Origin: Psychrobacter pygoscelis
GTDB lineage: Bacteria; Pseudomonadota; Gammaproteobacteria; Pseudomonadales; Moraxellaceae
Direction of reading: 5' to 3'
Length of the DNA: 64,000 bases
Assembly: GCF_004335015.1 (NCBI RefSeq)
Contig: NZ_RQRU01000002.1
Coordinates: forward strand, 248,001 to 312,000
Position numbers and translations under genes: made by a program. This document shows, piece after piece, positions 9,824 through 18,729 of this stretch; the first letter of the stretch is position 1, and every line of letters starts with the position of its first letter. The notes under the pieces were generated by a model, which ran no database searches, was not told the origin of the DNA, and saw only the letters and a program-made list of their open reading frames with translations.

Positions 9824-10540
9824 TTACCGATAGCGGTACTGCTGCTGCCACAATAGTCTACTTTGCAGCGGTTGATAGTCTAATAAATGATCAATCAAAT
9901 CGCGATACAATTGCGACCATAGAGTCAGCGTATCCAGACAAATGCCTTTTTTTTGCATCTCTAACAAGGCATATCCACTAAAACGATTCGCCGCTACTCT
10001 TTCATCATGACCTTCATCACGCTCCCCCCCATCAGCTGCTATCATCTCAAAGCCACTGTCAGGCACATAACGATAAAATTTATGAATATCGATTGGCAAT
10101 GCCGAGCTATCATGACTAAATAATATCTCATAGCCCAATGCACTAAATAAACTATGCTCAAAGGCGCGTAAGCAAAGCTTTAACTCATTTGCTGCTAAGG
10201 GCTGCCTTAAAGCATTTAGACTGGCTTCATACTGAGCCCAAAGGCTAGGGAAAGGGTCCTCAATGGGTAACAGTCGATACAATATCTCGTTTAAATACAG
10301 CGCGGCATACTGCTGACTACCTCGAATAGGAGGCTGAGACGCGCTCAGCTGTACTTGGCTGAAGCTCTTTAACGTACGCTTTCCACTAGCAAATAGCTGT
10401 AAGCTCTCAAATAACGGCAAACCTCTTTTACCGATACCATGGACGACACCAAAGCGCTCAGTAAACATATAATAAAGGGCACGTTTATCTTGATAAGGCC
10501 GGTGGTGTAGCAAATAACCCGTTAACGCTTGGTTTCGCAT
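9824..10540 (-). CDS. recO: DNA repair protein RecO
   Basis: Recombination mediator that works with RecR (and RecF) to load RecA on SSB-coated single-stranded DNA. The 238-residue product begins with an OB-fold (LTGYLLHHRPYQDKRALYYMFTERFGVVHGIGKRG). A helical domain with YLNEILYRLLP follows. The central zinc-finger cysteines found in many RecO proteins are not evident, as in several gammaproteobacterial homologues. The position between era and pdxJ is the conserved one and supports the call. Confidence 0.92.
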   Translation of the reverse strand: MRNQALTGYLLHHRPYQDKRALYYMFTERFGVVHGIGKRGLPLFESLQLFASGKRTLKSFSQVQLSASQPPIRGSQQYAALYLNEILYRLLPIEDPFPSLWAQYEASLNALRQPLAANELKLCLRAFEHSLFSALGYEILFSHDSSALPIDIHKFYRYVPDSGFEMIAADGGERDEGHDERVAANRFSGYALLEMQKKGICLDTLTLWSQLYRDLIDHLLDYQPLQSRLLWQQQYRYR

Positions 10541-10579
10541 AGTGGCAACAGTAAGATGATCATCAAGTAACAGGCTAGG

Positions 10580-11698
10580 CTAGTAGCCCAAGCTCGTCAA
10601 TGCTCGCTCATCGTCAGACCAGCCTTTTTTGACCTTAACCCACAAGGTAAGCATGACTTTTTTGGCAAATAGTTGCTCCATATCTTGCCGAGCATCGATA
10701 CCTACTTGCTTAATTCTCTGGCCTTTGTCACCAATGACGATTGCTTTTTGGCCTTCTCTTTCTACAAAGATAGTGGCATCAATAAAGGTACAAGCCTTAC
10801 GCTTTCGCCCTGTTTTAGGATCCTTATGCGCCTCTTCATCCTTAAAACCGTCAATCTGTACGGTGAGATCATAGGGCACTTCATCACCGGCACTGCGCAT
10901 GATCTTTTCGCGAATAATTTCACTCGCTAAAAAGCGCTCTGAGCGATCTGTAATTTGCTCGCTGTCATAAATAGGCGCGCCGACTGGTAGATGCTTGGCA
11001 ATGACTTCTTCTAGTCGGTCAAGATTTTGATTTTTAAGGGCAGAAACAGGCACGATATCTGCAAAATCAAAGCTTTCATTAAAGTCTTCAATTAACGGCA
11101 GAATACTACCTTTATCCTTAATCGTATCCGCTTTATTAATGACGAGTACGACAGTTAAATTGGTATCACCTAACTTTTGTAAGGTCAATAGGTCATCATC
11201 ACGCCATTGATCTGAGTCCACAACGAACAGTACTAAGTCCACATCCACTAGTGCTGAAAAAGCAGCTTTGTTCATCCGCTCATTGATCGCGCGAACTTCA
11301 TTATGATGGATACCGGGAGTGTCCACAAACACCGCTTGCATCTCATCATTCGTCAAGATGCCATGAATACGATGCCGGGTTGTTTGCGGCTTACGTGAAG
11401 TAATAGATAGCTTCTGACCTAAAAGATGATTCATCAAGGTAGACTTGCCGACATTGGGCCGACCAACAATGGCCACATAGCCTGACTTAAAAGTCTCAGC
11501 GGTGGCGGCTGAAGCATCACTGGCAAAAAACTCATCAATAGCGCTATGCGTCTCGGTGCCAACTTTAGCCACAGAATCGCTGCCCTTCTCGAAACTATTA
11601 CTAGACTCACTGGACATTAATTCTGCCTTATCTGTCGTACTACTATCGGCAGCGATAGATGAAGAAGTCGGTGTGTCTTTGATATTTAAGTCATTCAT
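10580..11698 (-). CDS. era: GTPase Era with N-terminal extension
   Basis: Essential GTPase that binds the 3' end of 16S rRNA through a C-terminal KH domain during 30S maturation. G motifs are visible: GRPNVGKSTLMN (G1), TTRHRI (G2), VDTPGIH (G3), NKADT (G4) and SALK (G5), followed by a KH domain with GDKGQRIKQVGIDARQDME. The protein is 372 residues, about 70 longer than usual. The extra N-terminal segment is Ser/Thr/Asp-rich and looks disordered, with the GTPase domain beginning around residue 72 (GYVAIVGRP). An internal start is possible, but no alternative has a clearly better ribosome binding site. Gene order places it after rnc. Confidence 0.95.
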   Translation of the reverse strand: MNDLNIKDTPTSSSIAADSSTTDKAELMSSESSNSFEKGSDSVAKVGTETHSAIDEFFASDASAATAETFKSGYVAIVGRPNVGKSTLMNHLLGQKLSITSRKPQTTRHRIHGILTNDEMQAVFVDTPGIHHNEVRAINERMNKAAFSALVDVDLVLFVVDSDQWRDDDLLTLQKLGDTNLTVVLVINKADTIKDKGSILPLIEDFNESFDFADIVPVSALKNQNLDRLEEVIAKHLPVGAPIYDSEQITDRSERFLASEIIREKIMRSAGDEVPYDLTVQIDGFKDEEAHKDPKTGRKRKACTFIDATIFVEREGQKAIVIGDKGQRIKQVGIDARQDMEQLFAKKVMLTLWVKVKKGWSDDERALTSLGY

Positions 11699-11978
11699 TA
11701 TGAAAATTTTTGCCTTATAATTTGAAAACTATAGATGATTAGGGATTAGAAGTAGATAGCTTAATAACAGCATAAACAAGGCTGGTGGTAACACAATAGG
11801 AAGTTATTTGGGCATGATTAAAGCGGCAGATAGAACTTAGTCAATCCACTCAAGATTTAGACTACAGTCACTGATATAGGTTTGTGCCGAGTTTTCTTAT
11901 CAAGACTTATCGCCAAAAAATTTATATCTTCAACACGCGGCGCGTTGTTTTAAATAGCATCAACTATATTAGAGTCAA

Positions 11979-12764
11979 TTAACGCTTTTTGGAAAACGCA
12001 GTCAACTTATTTAATTGAGCAACCATCAATTCAGCTGCTTTTTGCTCTGCAATACGGCGACTCTCTCCTGACTCGGTGATGTCAGGACATTCAGGGATAT
12101 TCACCTGACACTTAACGACGAATATTTGATGCGGTGCATTGCCTCTGGTTTCGATAAGCTCATAAGTCGGTAGCTCTACTTGCTTGGCTTGTAACCACTC
12201 TTGCAGTCGGCTCTTAGCATCTTTGAGGACTTTTTGATTGTTTACGTTGTCAATCATATCCCCATACCAAGCCAATACGCAGCGTCTAACAGTATCAATA
12301 TCCTGACTGTCCAAGTAAATAGCGCCAATCAATGACTCAACAGTATCTGCCAGTATTGAAGCTCGGTGACGGCCCCCACCTTTTCGCTCTCCTACCCCTA
12401 ATATAAGGTAATCGCTCAGCGTCAATGACTTAGCAATCTTGACCAAACACTCTTGTCTGACCAAGGTGGCACGCATCCGTGTCAGTCGCCCTTCGTTGTC
12501 ATTAGGATAGCGATGATACAATGCTTCACCAACGATCATACCTAATAAAGCATCCCCTAGGAACTCAAGACGCTCATAATTCTTTTTGCTATCAAAAGAT
12601 CGATGCGTTAGAGCGAGCTTAGGCAGAGCAGGAGAGTTAAACTCATAGCCTAGATGCCGCGTCAATATACTTAGCCGCTGCAAAAACTCTGCGCTCACTT
12701 CTGCTTTAGCAATTGCTGACACTGGGGAGTTTGATACTGTCTGAAAAGAGTCTACAGGCTTCAT
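11979..12764 (-). CDS. rnc: Ribonuclease III
   Basis: Double-stranded-RNA endonuclease for rRNA processing and mRNA turnover. The catalytic signature NYERLEFLGDALLG is present, as is the second acidic site ADTVESLIGAIYLDSQ. The RNase III domain is followed by a dsRNA-binding domain from about residue 185 (DAKSRLQEWLQAKQ ... GESRRIAEQKAAELM). There is an N-terminal extension of about 25 residues before the first helix. A 280-base gap separates it from era downstream; DUF4845 and lepB lie upstream. Confidence 0.96.
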   Translation of the reverse strand: MKPVDSFQTVSNSPVSAIAKAEVSAEFLQRLSILTRHLGYEFNSPALPKLALTHRSFDSKKNYERLEFLGDALLGMIVGEALYHRYPNDNEGRLTRMRATLVRQECLVKIAKSLTLSDYLILGVGERKGGGRHRASILADTVESLIGAIYLDSQDIDTVRRCVLAWYGDMIDNVNNQKVLKDAKSRLQEWLQAKQVELPTYELIETRGNAPHQIFVVKCQVNIPECPDITESGESRRIAEQKAAELMVAQLNKLTAFSKKR

Positions 12765-12848
12765 GCTGTCCTAATTAAACGAGGATGGATCATTAAAAAT
12801 ATCGAGCAAACGCAAAAAGTTAAGGCGCTTAATTCTATCATCTAGCAG

Positions 12849-13244
12849 CTATCGTGCCTTATCATCGACCACAATGTCACTATCAAAACGATTAACAATA
12901 TCTACATTCGCAAAGAAATGACTGGTCTTAGCATATTGTTTGTGAATGGCAAGCTCGCCTGCCCGCTTATTGGTAAAAGTAAAAATATCTTCAGCCTGCA
13001 TATCGTAATTACTATTGATAGCCAGCTGGTTATTAACGGTATCTATAAATTTTTTGGCACTAACTTTATTGGCATTTGCCTCTTGGAGCTCATGAGTCAA
13101 TAACTTGGTGAGCTGATAATCACTAATTTGTGCCGGAAGTATCGCTAACAGTAGCTTTACACCTACGATAAGAGCAAAGATCAGTAGGATAACCCCCACA
13201 CTACTGGCACCACGCTGTTGCTCTGGAAGAGTACGCAAGATCAT
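12849..13244 (-). CDS. DUF4845 membrane protein of the lepB-rnc cluster
   Basis: A 131-residue protein with a short cytoplasmic N-terminus (QQRGASSVG), one transmembrane helix (VILLIFALIVGVKLLLAILP) and a periplasmic tail of about 90 residues. This layout and the RGxS motif before the helix are typical of the DUF4845 family, which in many proteobacteria lies between lepB and rnc, exactly as here. The function is not established. GGAG precedes the ATG. A role linked to protein export or envelope has been assumed only from position. Confidence 0.8.
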   Translation of the reverse strand: MILRTLPEQQRGASSVGVILLIFALIVGVKLLLAILPAQISDYQLTKLLTHELQEANANKVSAKKFIDTVNNQLAINSNYDMQAEDIFTFTNKRAGELAIHKQYAKTSHFFANVDIVNRFDSDIVVDDKAR

Positions 13245-13690
13245 CCTAACTCCATTACAAGACTATTAGTTATTCGTTATTATCTTGCCACAGTACTTAG
13301 CTATTTAATGGTTTTTAGGCTATTAAGATGTGACCAACTAAAGCGTAAATAATTATAAGACTAGGAGGTCAGCCGATAATTAAACTTCAGACTTAAATCA
13401 GCGTTGACTCTTCGAAAGCTAGCTTAAGCGGCAACGTAATAACTGCCATTAAATTAAAAGTAAAGTACATTTATAGCGGTTTAGATATTAAGATAATATA
13501 GCACCTATTACCCTGTAAAGGGCGATTTATACCATTGCAAAGAAAGCACCTGTGTAAGTTTAGCGCCATATAGCTCCTACAATAACTCTCTGTTATGCGT
13601 TAACAGTTAACCTTTGGCTACCTTCTGGTTAAAAATTATCGCATACTAATCTCTAAGTCAATAATATCCACGATGTCGTCAAAGCAGTAC
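13245..13690. other. Intergenic region lepB to DUF4845
   Basis: A 446-base gap inside an otherwise conserved minus-strand cluster. No coding frame and no convincing hairpin followed by T residues is visible; it may hold an internal promoter for the DUF4845-rnc-era part. Confidence 0.4.
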
Positions 13691-14593
13691 TCAATCAATC
13701 GAGCCATTACGATTGAAGCTAGGCATATTAAGACCAGGCGCTTTATGCATCCAGATATAGACTGCCTTTCCCGCTAAATTTTTATCAGGAACAAAACCCC
13801 AGTATCGACCATCAGCGCTACGATCTCGGTTATCACCCATAACAAAATATTGATCCTCAGGAACCGTCAATTGCCACTGAGTACCTGCTGATGTCACGAC
13901 ATTCGGCGACATTACTTGCAAGAACGGCGCATATTGAGAACTATTGAAGTCTTCAAGGTAGCGGACAAGATGCTGATGTGTGCCTTGCTTTTCCTGATAA
14001 TAAGTAGCATGGTCTTCTTCTTCACGCCCATACGCTGCTGCCTGCTCTTCTGTAACTGTCTCACCATTTGGTGTAGCTCCTGCAGGTATGAGTTGGGCGG
14101 TCAGATCCGCATCGGGGGTATAATTGGCAGCTTCGGTATCTATGCTCTCACCATTGATTGCTAATACCCCATTATTATAACTAACCGTATCGCCAGGCAA
14201 GCCAATCACGCGCTTGATATAGTAAATACTTGGGTCTTCAGGATAGCGAAATACCATAACATCGCCGTGCTCAGGACTGCCAGTATCAAGAAACTTAGTA
14301 TAAGTCAGCGGCAGTCGCAATCCATAAGCAAATTTATTGACCGCAATAAAATCCCCAGTGTATAGAGTAGGCACCATAGATGAGGAAGGAATATTGAAAG
14401 GCTCAATCAAAAAGGAGCGTACAATAAGAACCACAGCAAGAATAGGGAAAAAGTCATAGGCGCTGCGTACTAAGGCCCCCTCTTTGCCTCGGCCTCGAGA
14501 TTGGCGCTGTTTCCAAACCAGCTTATCTAGTAACCAGATAGCCCCTAACGCCAACGTTAATGGCACCAAAATCAAGTTAAAATCAAAATCCAT
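13691..14593 (-). CDS. lepB: Signal peptidase I (LepB)
   Basis: Inner-membrane serine/lysine protease that removes signal peptides from exported proteins. The start at 14593 has AAGGG seven bases upstream; an ATG at 14608 has none. Two N-terminal transmembrane helices (LILVPLTLALGAIWLL and FFPILAVVLIVRSFLIEP) are followed by the catalytic Ser in PSSSMVPTL and the catalytic Lys in YYIKRVIGLPGD. A long periplasmic insert of about 70 residues precedes the box MGDNRDRSADGRYWGFV. Domain order and length (300 residues) fit gammaproteobacterial LepB. It lies downstream of lepA. Confidence 0.95.
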   Translation of the reverse strand: MDFDFNLILVPLTLALGAIWLLDKLVWKQRQSRGRGKEGALVRSAYDFFPILAVVLIVRSFLIEPFNIPSSSMVPTLYTGDFIAVNKFAYGLRLPLTYTKFLDTGSPEHGDVMVFRYPEDPSIYYIKRVIGLPGDTVSYNNGVLAINGESIDTEAANYTPDADLTAQLIPAGATPNGETVTEEQAAAYGREEEDHATYYQEKQGTHQHLVRYLEDFNSSQYAPFLQVMSPNVVTSAGTQWQLTVPEDQYFVMGDNRDRSADGRYWGFVPDKNLAGKAVYIWMHKAPGLNMPSFNRNGSID

Positions 14594-14823
14594 CAACGTG
14601 CCCTTCATTCAAAAGAATAAAATTGTGCCTTCGATTGTTATTTTAGCGGCGCCGACCACTCACAAGCTTAGCTCCGAAACAATAACTTTAACAGCTTAAA
14701 GTCACTAACTCTCGAACCTAACTTTCGCCAGCTCAAATCCACATAAGGTATTAATATTACAGCCTTAGTTCTATAAGTTTAATCTTGAACTTTAAAGCAC
14801 AAAACCAAACTAGTGGCTTAATC

Positions 14824-16623
14824 TTAATTATCCACTTGTAGCACAGCAAGGAACGCCTCTTGCGGGATATCCACGCTACCCACTTGCTTCATACGCTTCT
14901 TGCCTTCTTTTTGCTTAGACAGTAGCTTTTTCTTACGCGACACGTCACCACCATAGCATTTAGCAAGGACGTCTTTACGCATTGCTTTTACCGTACTTCG
15001 AGCAATAATTTGACTACCGATCGCTGCTTGAATAGCCACGTCAAACATCTGACGCGGAATAAGCTCTTTCATTTTCTCGACCAGCTGATTGCCTCGATAG
15101 CGCGCTTGTTCTTGATGGCAGATCATGGCTAAAGCATCTACTCTGTCACCATTAATTAACACGTCTACCTTGACCAGCTTATCCGTCTCATAACGTTCAA
15201 ACTCATAATCTAACGAAGCAAAGCCACGTGAGACAGATTTTAGGCGATCAAAAAAGTCCATGACGACTTCGCCCATTGGTACGTCAAATACCATTTGGAC
15301 TTGCTTACCCATAAACCGCATGTCTACTTGCACACCGCGTCGCTCCATACACAGAGTCATGACATTGCCCAAATAATCTTGAGGCACTAAGATATGACAG
15401 CGAGCGATAGGCTCACGAAACTCATCGATTTCGCCAGCCTCTGGTAATCTCGAAGGGTTGTCTACTTTGACAATATCACCATTCTTTTTCTTAATCTCAT
15501 AGATTACAGAAGGCGCAGTGGTGATTAGGTCGAGATCGTACTCACGCTCAAGGCGCTCCTGAATAATCTCCATATGCAGCATACCCAAGAAGCCGCAGCG
15601 AAAGCCAAAGCCTAGTGCATCAGAGGTGTCCGGCTCAAAAAACAATGCAGCATCATTGATCTGTAAACGCTGTAATGCTTCACGGAACTTCTCAAAGTCG
15701 CTAGAGTCTACAGGAAATAATCCCGCATAAACCTGCGGAGTAATTTGTTTAAACCCAGGGATACGATCTACGTCAGGGGTCTTGGCATGAGTAATCGTAT
15801 CGCCGACAGGAGCACCTTGAATGTCCTTAATCCCAGCAATAATAAACCCAACTTCACCCGCCTCTAAAATCCCAGTGTCTAAAGGTTTGGGCGTAAACAC
15901 CCCGATAGAGCTTACTAGATGCGACTCTTTGGTAGACTTGATATATATCTTATCACCCTTGCTCACGGTACCTTGACGCACACGAACCAAAGACACCACG
16001 CCCAGATAATTATCAAACCATGAATCAATAATCAAAGCTTGCAAAGGCGCTTCGCGGTCACCAGTTGGTGCCGGAATCACCTCTACCAAGGTCTCTAACA
16101 ACGCCTCAACGCCTAAGCCTGACTTGGCAGAGACTCGTGGTGCTTCAAGGGCCTCAATACCGATAATGTCCTCAATCTCTTGAATAACACGTTCAGGCTC
16201 GACCTGTGGTAGATCTATCTTGTTTAGCACTGGTAGCACTTCTAATCCCTGATCCACAGCAGTATAGCAATTGGCTACTGACTGAGCCTCTACCCCTTGC
16301 GCGGCATCAACGACCAATAAGGCTCCTTCACAAGCAGCCAAGGAGCGCGATACCTCGTAGGAAAAATCAACGTGACCTGGCGTGTCAATAAAGTTGAGCT
16401 GATAGCGCTCACCATTAGGATGGTCGTAATATAGTGTCACCGACTGCGCTTTAATGGTGATACCGCGCTCACGCTCAATATCCATTGAGTCTAAAACCTG
16501 AGCTTGCATCTCTCGATCTTGTAGTGCACCGCACATTTGAATAAAGCGGTCGGCTAAGGTCGATTTACCATGGTCAATATGGGCAATGATAGAAAAGTTA
16601 CGAATGTTTGCTAATGCGGTCAC
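14824..16623 (-). CDS. lepA: Elongation factor 4 (LepA)
   Basis: Ribosomal GTPase that aids translation initiation/ribosome biogenesis and can back-translocate ribosomes. The 599-residue product begins [22 protein letters not shown] with the P-loop [16 protein letters not shown] (G3) and NKIDLP (G4). The LepA-specific C-terminal domain ends in [27 protein letters not shown], split here only by reading, with [15 protein letters not shown] at the terminus. Length is standard. It heads the lepA-lepB-DUF4845-rnc-era-recO-pdxJ cluster. Confidence 0.97.
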   Translation of the reverse strand: MTALANIRNFSIIAHIDHGKSTLADRFIQMCGALQDREMQAQVLDSMDIERERGITIKAQSVTLYYDHPNGERYQLNFIDTPGHVDFSYEVSRSLAACEGALLVVDAAQGVEAQSVANCYTAVDQGLEVLPVLNKIDLPQVEPERVIQEIEDIIGIEALEAPRVSAKSGLGVEALLETLVEVIPAPTGDREAPLQALIIDSWFDNYLGVVSLVRVRQGTVSKGDKIYIKSTKESHLVSSIGVFTPKPLDTGILEAGEVGFIIAGIKDIQGAPVGDTITHAKTPDVDRIPGFKQITPQVYAGLFPVDSSDFEKFREALQRLQINDAALFFEPDTSDALGFGFRCGFLGMLHMEIIQERLEREYDLDLITTAPSVIYEIKKKNGDIVKVDNPSRLPEAGEIDEFREPIARCHILVPQDYLGNVMTLCMERRGVQVDMRFMGKQVQMVFDVPMGEVVMDFFDRLKSVSRGFASLDYEFERYETDKLVKVDVLINGDRVDALAMICHQEQARYRGNQLVEKMKELIPRQMFDVAIQAAIGSQIIARSTVKAMRKDVLAKCYGGDVSRKKKLLSKQKEGKKRMKQVGSVDIPQEAFLAVLQVDN

Positions 16624-17105
16624 AAATGCGCCTATTAAATATTGGATCAGTAAATAAATATGGAATCGGTAAGTGTTAAATCAATAACAGCTAACGTCAT
16701 ACTGGATTACAGTGAGCTACTATATCCGCCACCCACTGCGATGCCATTATAAATTATATACATTATCAGGCTTAGTAAATAACAGTCCTTTAAAAAAGCA
16801 GTTCAACTCACATTAATCTGCCTATTTCAAGCTAAAGTATAAAAGTGATAATGGCGCTGTGCAGTAAAATAGCGCGGGCAAATGGCGTGGGTAAATAACC
16901 ATTATGTTACTCAGCTCTATAGCCGCCCATTTTAACAGCTTTAACAGTAAAGTAATATCCGAATCCACTTTATGGCTTTCAGCTTGATAAGCAAACCACC
17001 ATCCCAAGCGTCAAATCTATACCTAAAACTTATACCTAAAAACTAGACTTAAAATCTAAGCATGAGAACCAGACATCAAGGCTATGTTCGTGATTGAGCC
17101 TGCTC
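16624..17105. other. Intergenic region between kpsS and lepA
   Basis: Spacer marking the boundary between the capsule export locus and the lepA cluster. It is AT-rich and lacks a strong terminator hairpin or convincing coding frame. It should contain the lepA promoter. Confidence 0.45.
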
Positions 17106-18320
17106 CTAAATCTTGTCATTAGCAGAGATGATGGATGCATGTTTATGCATCCAAGGCGACTTGCCATAAAAAGAGCCATTAAGCTGCGTTTGATCAATTA
17201 AAAACTCTCTAAAGCGTAGATAAAACTCATGATCAGGCTTTCTTGGCGTCTGCCAAAACTTATCTAGCGGCTGGGGATCTGTTAGGCGCTCCGTATTATA
17301 TATTGCCCTTCCCATCACTTTAGTCGGTTTTTTATGGTAAATAGATTGTAGCCCAGTCGTACTATTGATCGTAATCATACCAACGCTGTGTTTGACCAAC
17401 GTCGGCAAATGCATGTCACAGCCGTAAAATACTCGGTCGCCAACATTGTAACCTGCAGCAATACCGCGAATGACGGCACGATAATCTCGATGACCACGAT
17501 CTAGCGGATGATGTTTAAATAATAACAACTTATCCGCAGGGGCATGACCAGCAAAGCTACCGATGACCTCATCAATAAACTGCACTATATCCAAATAATC
17601 GCTATGATGAGTAATCTGTGAATCATTATGCACTTGCAGACTTACCAAAAAATACTGCCCATCAGCATTATTAGCTAAGCGATGTTGCAACGCTTTATCA
17701 GGCCAGTAACTCTTTAGCTTACGCCACGGCGCTTTGAGCCAAGCGATTGCTTCTTGCCAAGCCGTCATTCCGCGGTAATGGCTATAGTGGGGATAGCGAT
17801 GCTTAAAGGCTCTGGTGATGACATAATAGACAATAGCCGCTACACACAATCGATAAAAGCGGTTTTGGGTATATAGTGGGGTGTCATTGGCTTTATTTAA
17901 GGCACTAATATCCTCGACATCTAGTCTAGAATAGCCATTAATACCGTGCTCTTGTAAGGTAATGTAATCGGGGCGAAGGTAACCCTCTTCAAACACAAAA
18001 AAGGAGACTTCTAGCTGCTCACAAAGACGGGCAGCCTGTAGGTGATGCGGGCGACAATCGCCAAAGCAAACCACAGCATCTATCTGATGATTAGCAATAA
18101 ATGAAGTGAGCCAAGGCGTGAAAGCAGCAAGTGTCCCGACATAATCATAAGCGTGCTTATGCTTATAAAAAAAGGCATCGCCAGCATTAAAGTTGATCTT
18201 ACTAACTTGAATATCTTGCGACTGTAAAAAACTGGCAAACCGGTCAAAAAACTTGCCCATCTTACCTTGCAATAACAGCACATGATTATGCGTTAGAAGG
18301 TGTTGCATTGATGCTGCCAT
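17106..18320 (-). CDS. kpsS: Capsule polysaccharide Kdo transferase KpsS
   Basis: Member of the capsule export/Kdo-transferase family (KpsS/LipB type) that builds the first part of the poly-Kdo linker on lyso-phosphatidylglycerol for group 2 capsules. Seen: N-terminal VLLLQGKMGKFFDRFASFLQ, CFGDCRPHHLQAARL, the acidic motif FEEGYLRPDYIT, and the C-terminal LLLFKHHPLDRGHRDY and TINSTTGLQSI blocks typical of the family. Length is 404 residues, which is usual. It is separated from kpsC upstream by 409 bases, so it may have its own promoter. Confidence 0.9.
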   Translation of the reverse strand: MAASMQHLLTHNHVLLLQGKMGKFFDRFASFLQSQDIQVSKINFNAGDAFFYKHKHAYDYVGTLAAFTPWLTSFIANHQIDAVVCFGDCRPHHLQAARLCEQLEVSFFVFEEGYLRPDYITLQEHGINGYSRLDVEDISALNKANDTPLYTQNRFYRLCVAAIVYYVITRAFKHRYPHYSHYRGMTAWQEAIAWLKAPWRKLKSYWPDKALQHRLANNADGQYFLVSLQVHNDSQITHHSDYLDIVQFIDEVIGSFAGHAPADKLLLFKHHPLDRGHRDYRAVIRGIAAGYNVGDRVFYGCDMHLPTLVKHSVGMITINSTTGLQSIYHKKPTKVMGRAIYNTERLTDPQPLDKFWQTPRKPDHEFYLRFREFLIDQTQLNGSFYGKSPWMHKHASIISANDKI

Positions 18321-18729
18321 AGGATAAAATCACCGTTTTGTCTAGATCGCGGCTACAATTATAAGCTAAAAGCTAGCGCGCAAAATTGGTTTATCACTTA
18401 AACTTCAATAATTTATTCTACCCCTTATCAATATCATACGAATAAACCCTTCAGTTTGGCTACTAAAGCAATTCATCTAATGTATCGAACTGGCTATTAC
18501 AACTCAGTGAACTATCCTGAATTTATATTGATATCAATAAGTTAGTACTTCAAAACTTTTAAATAAAGGTTGTTAAATAACAGACTTTGACATAAAAGCC
18601 ACTTATACAAAAGATAGCCACTCATGCTTATATTATTGCACGTTAGCACTCGTCTTCATTGACCAGCCAGTACTGAGTGCACTAACAACACCAACCACGG
18701 TCAAGAGCAAATTTAAAGTAGATTGACCG
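18321..18729. other. Intergenic region between kpsC and kpsS
   Basis: AT-rich gap within the capsule locus. On the minus strand, 18636-18735 encodes a short hydrophobic frame (LNLLLTVVGVVSAL...), but it has no ribosome binding site of its own. No terminator is clear. Confidence 0.4.
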
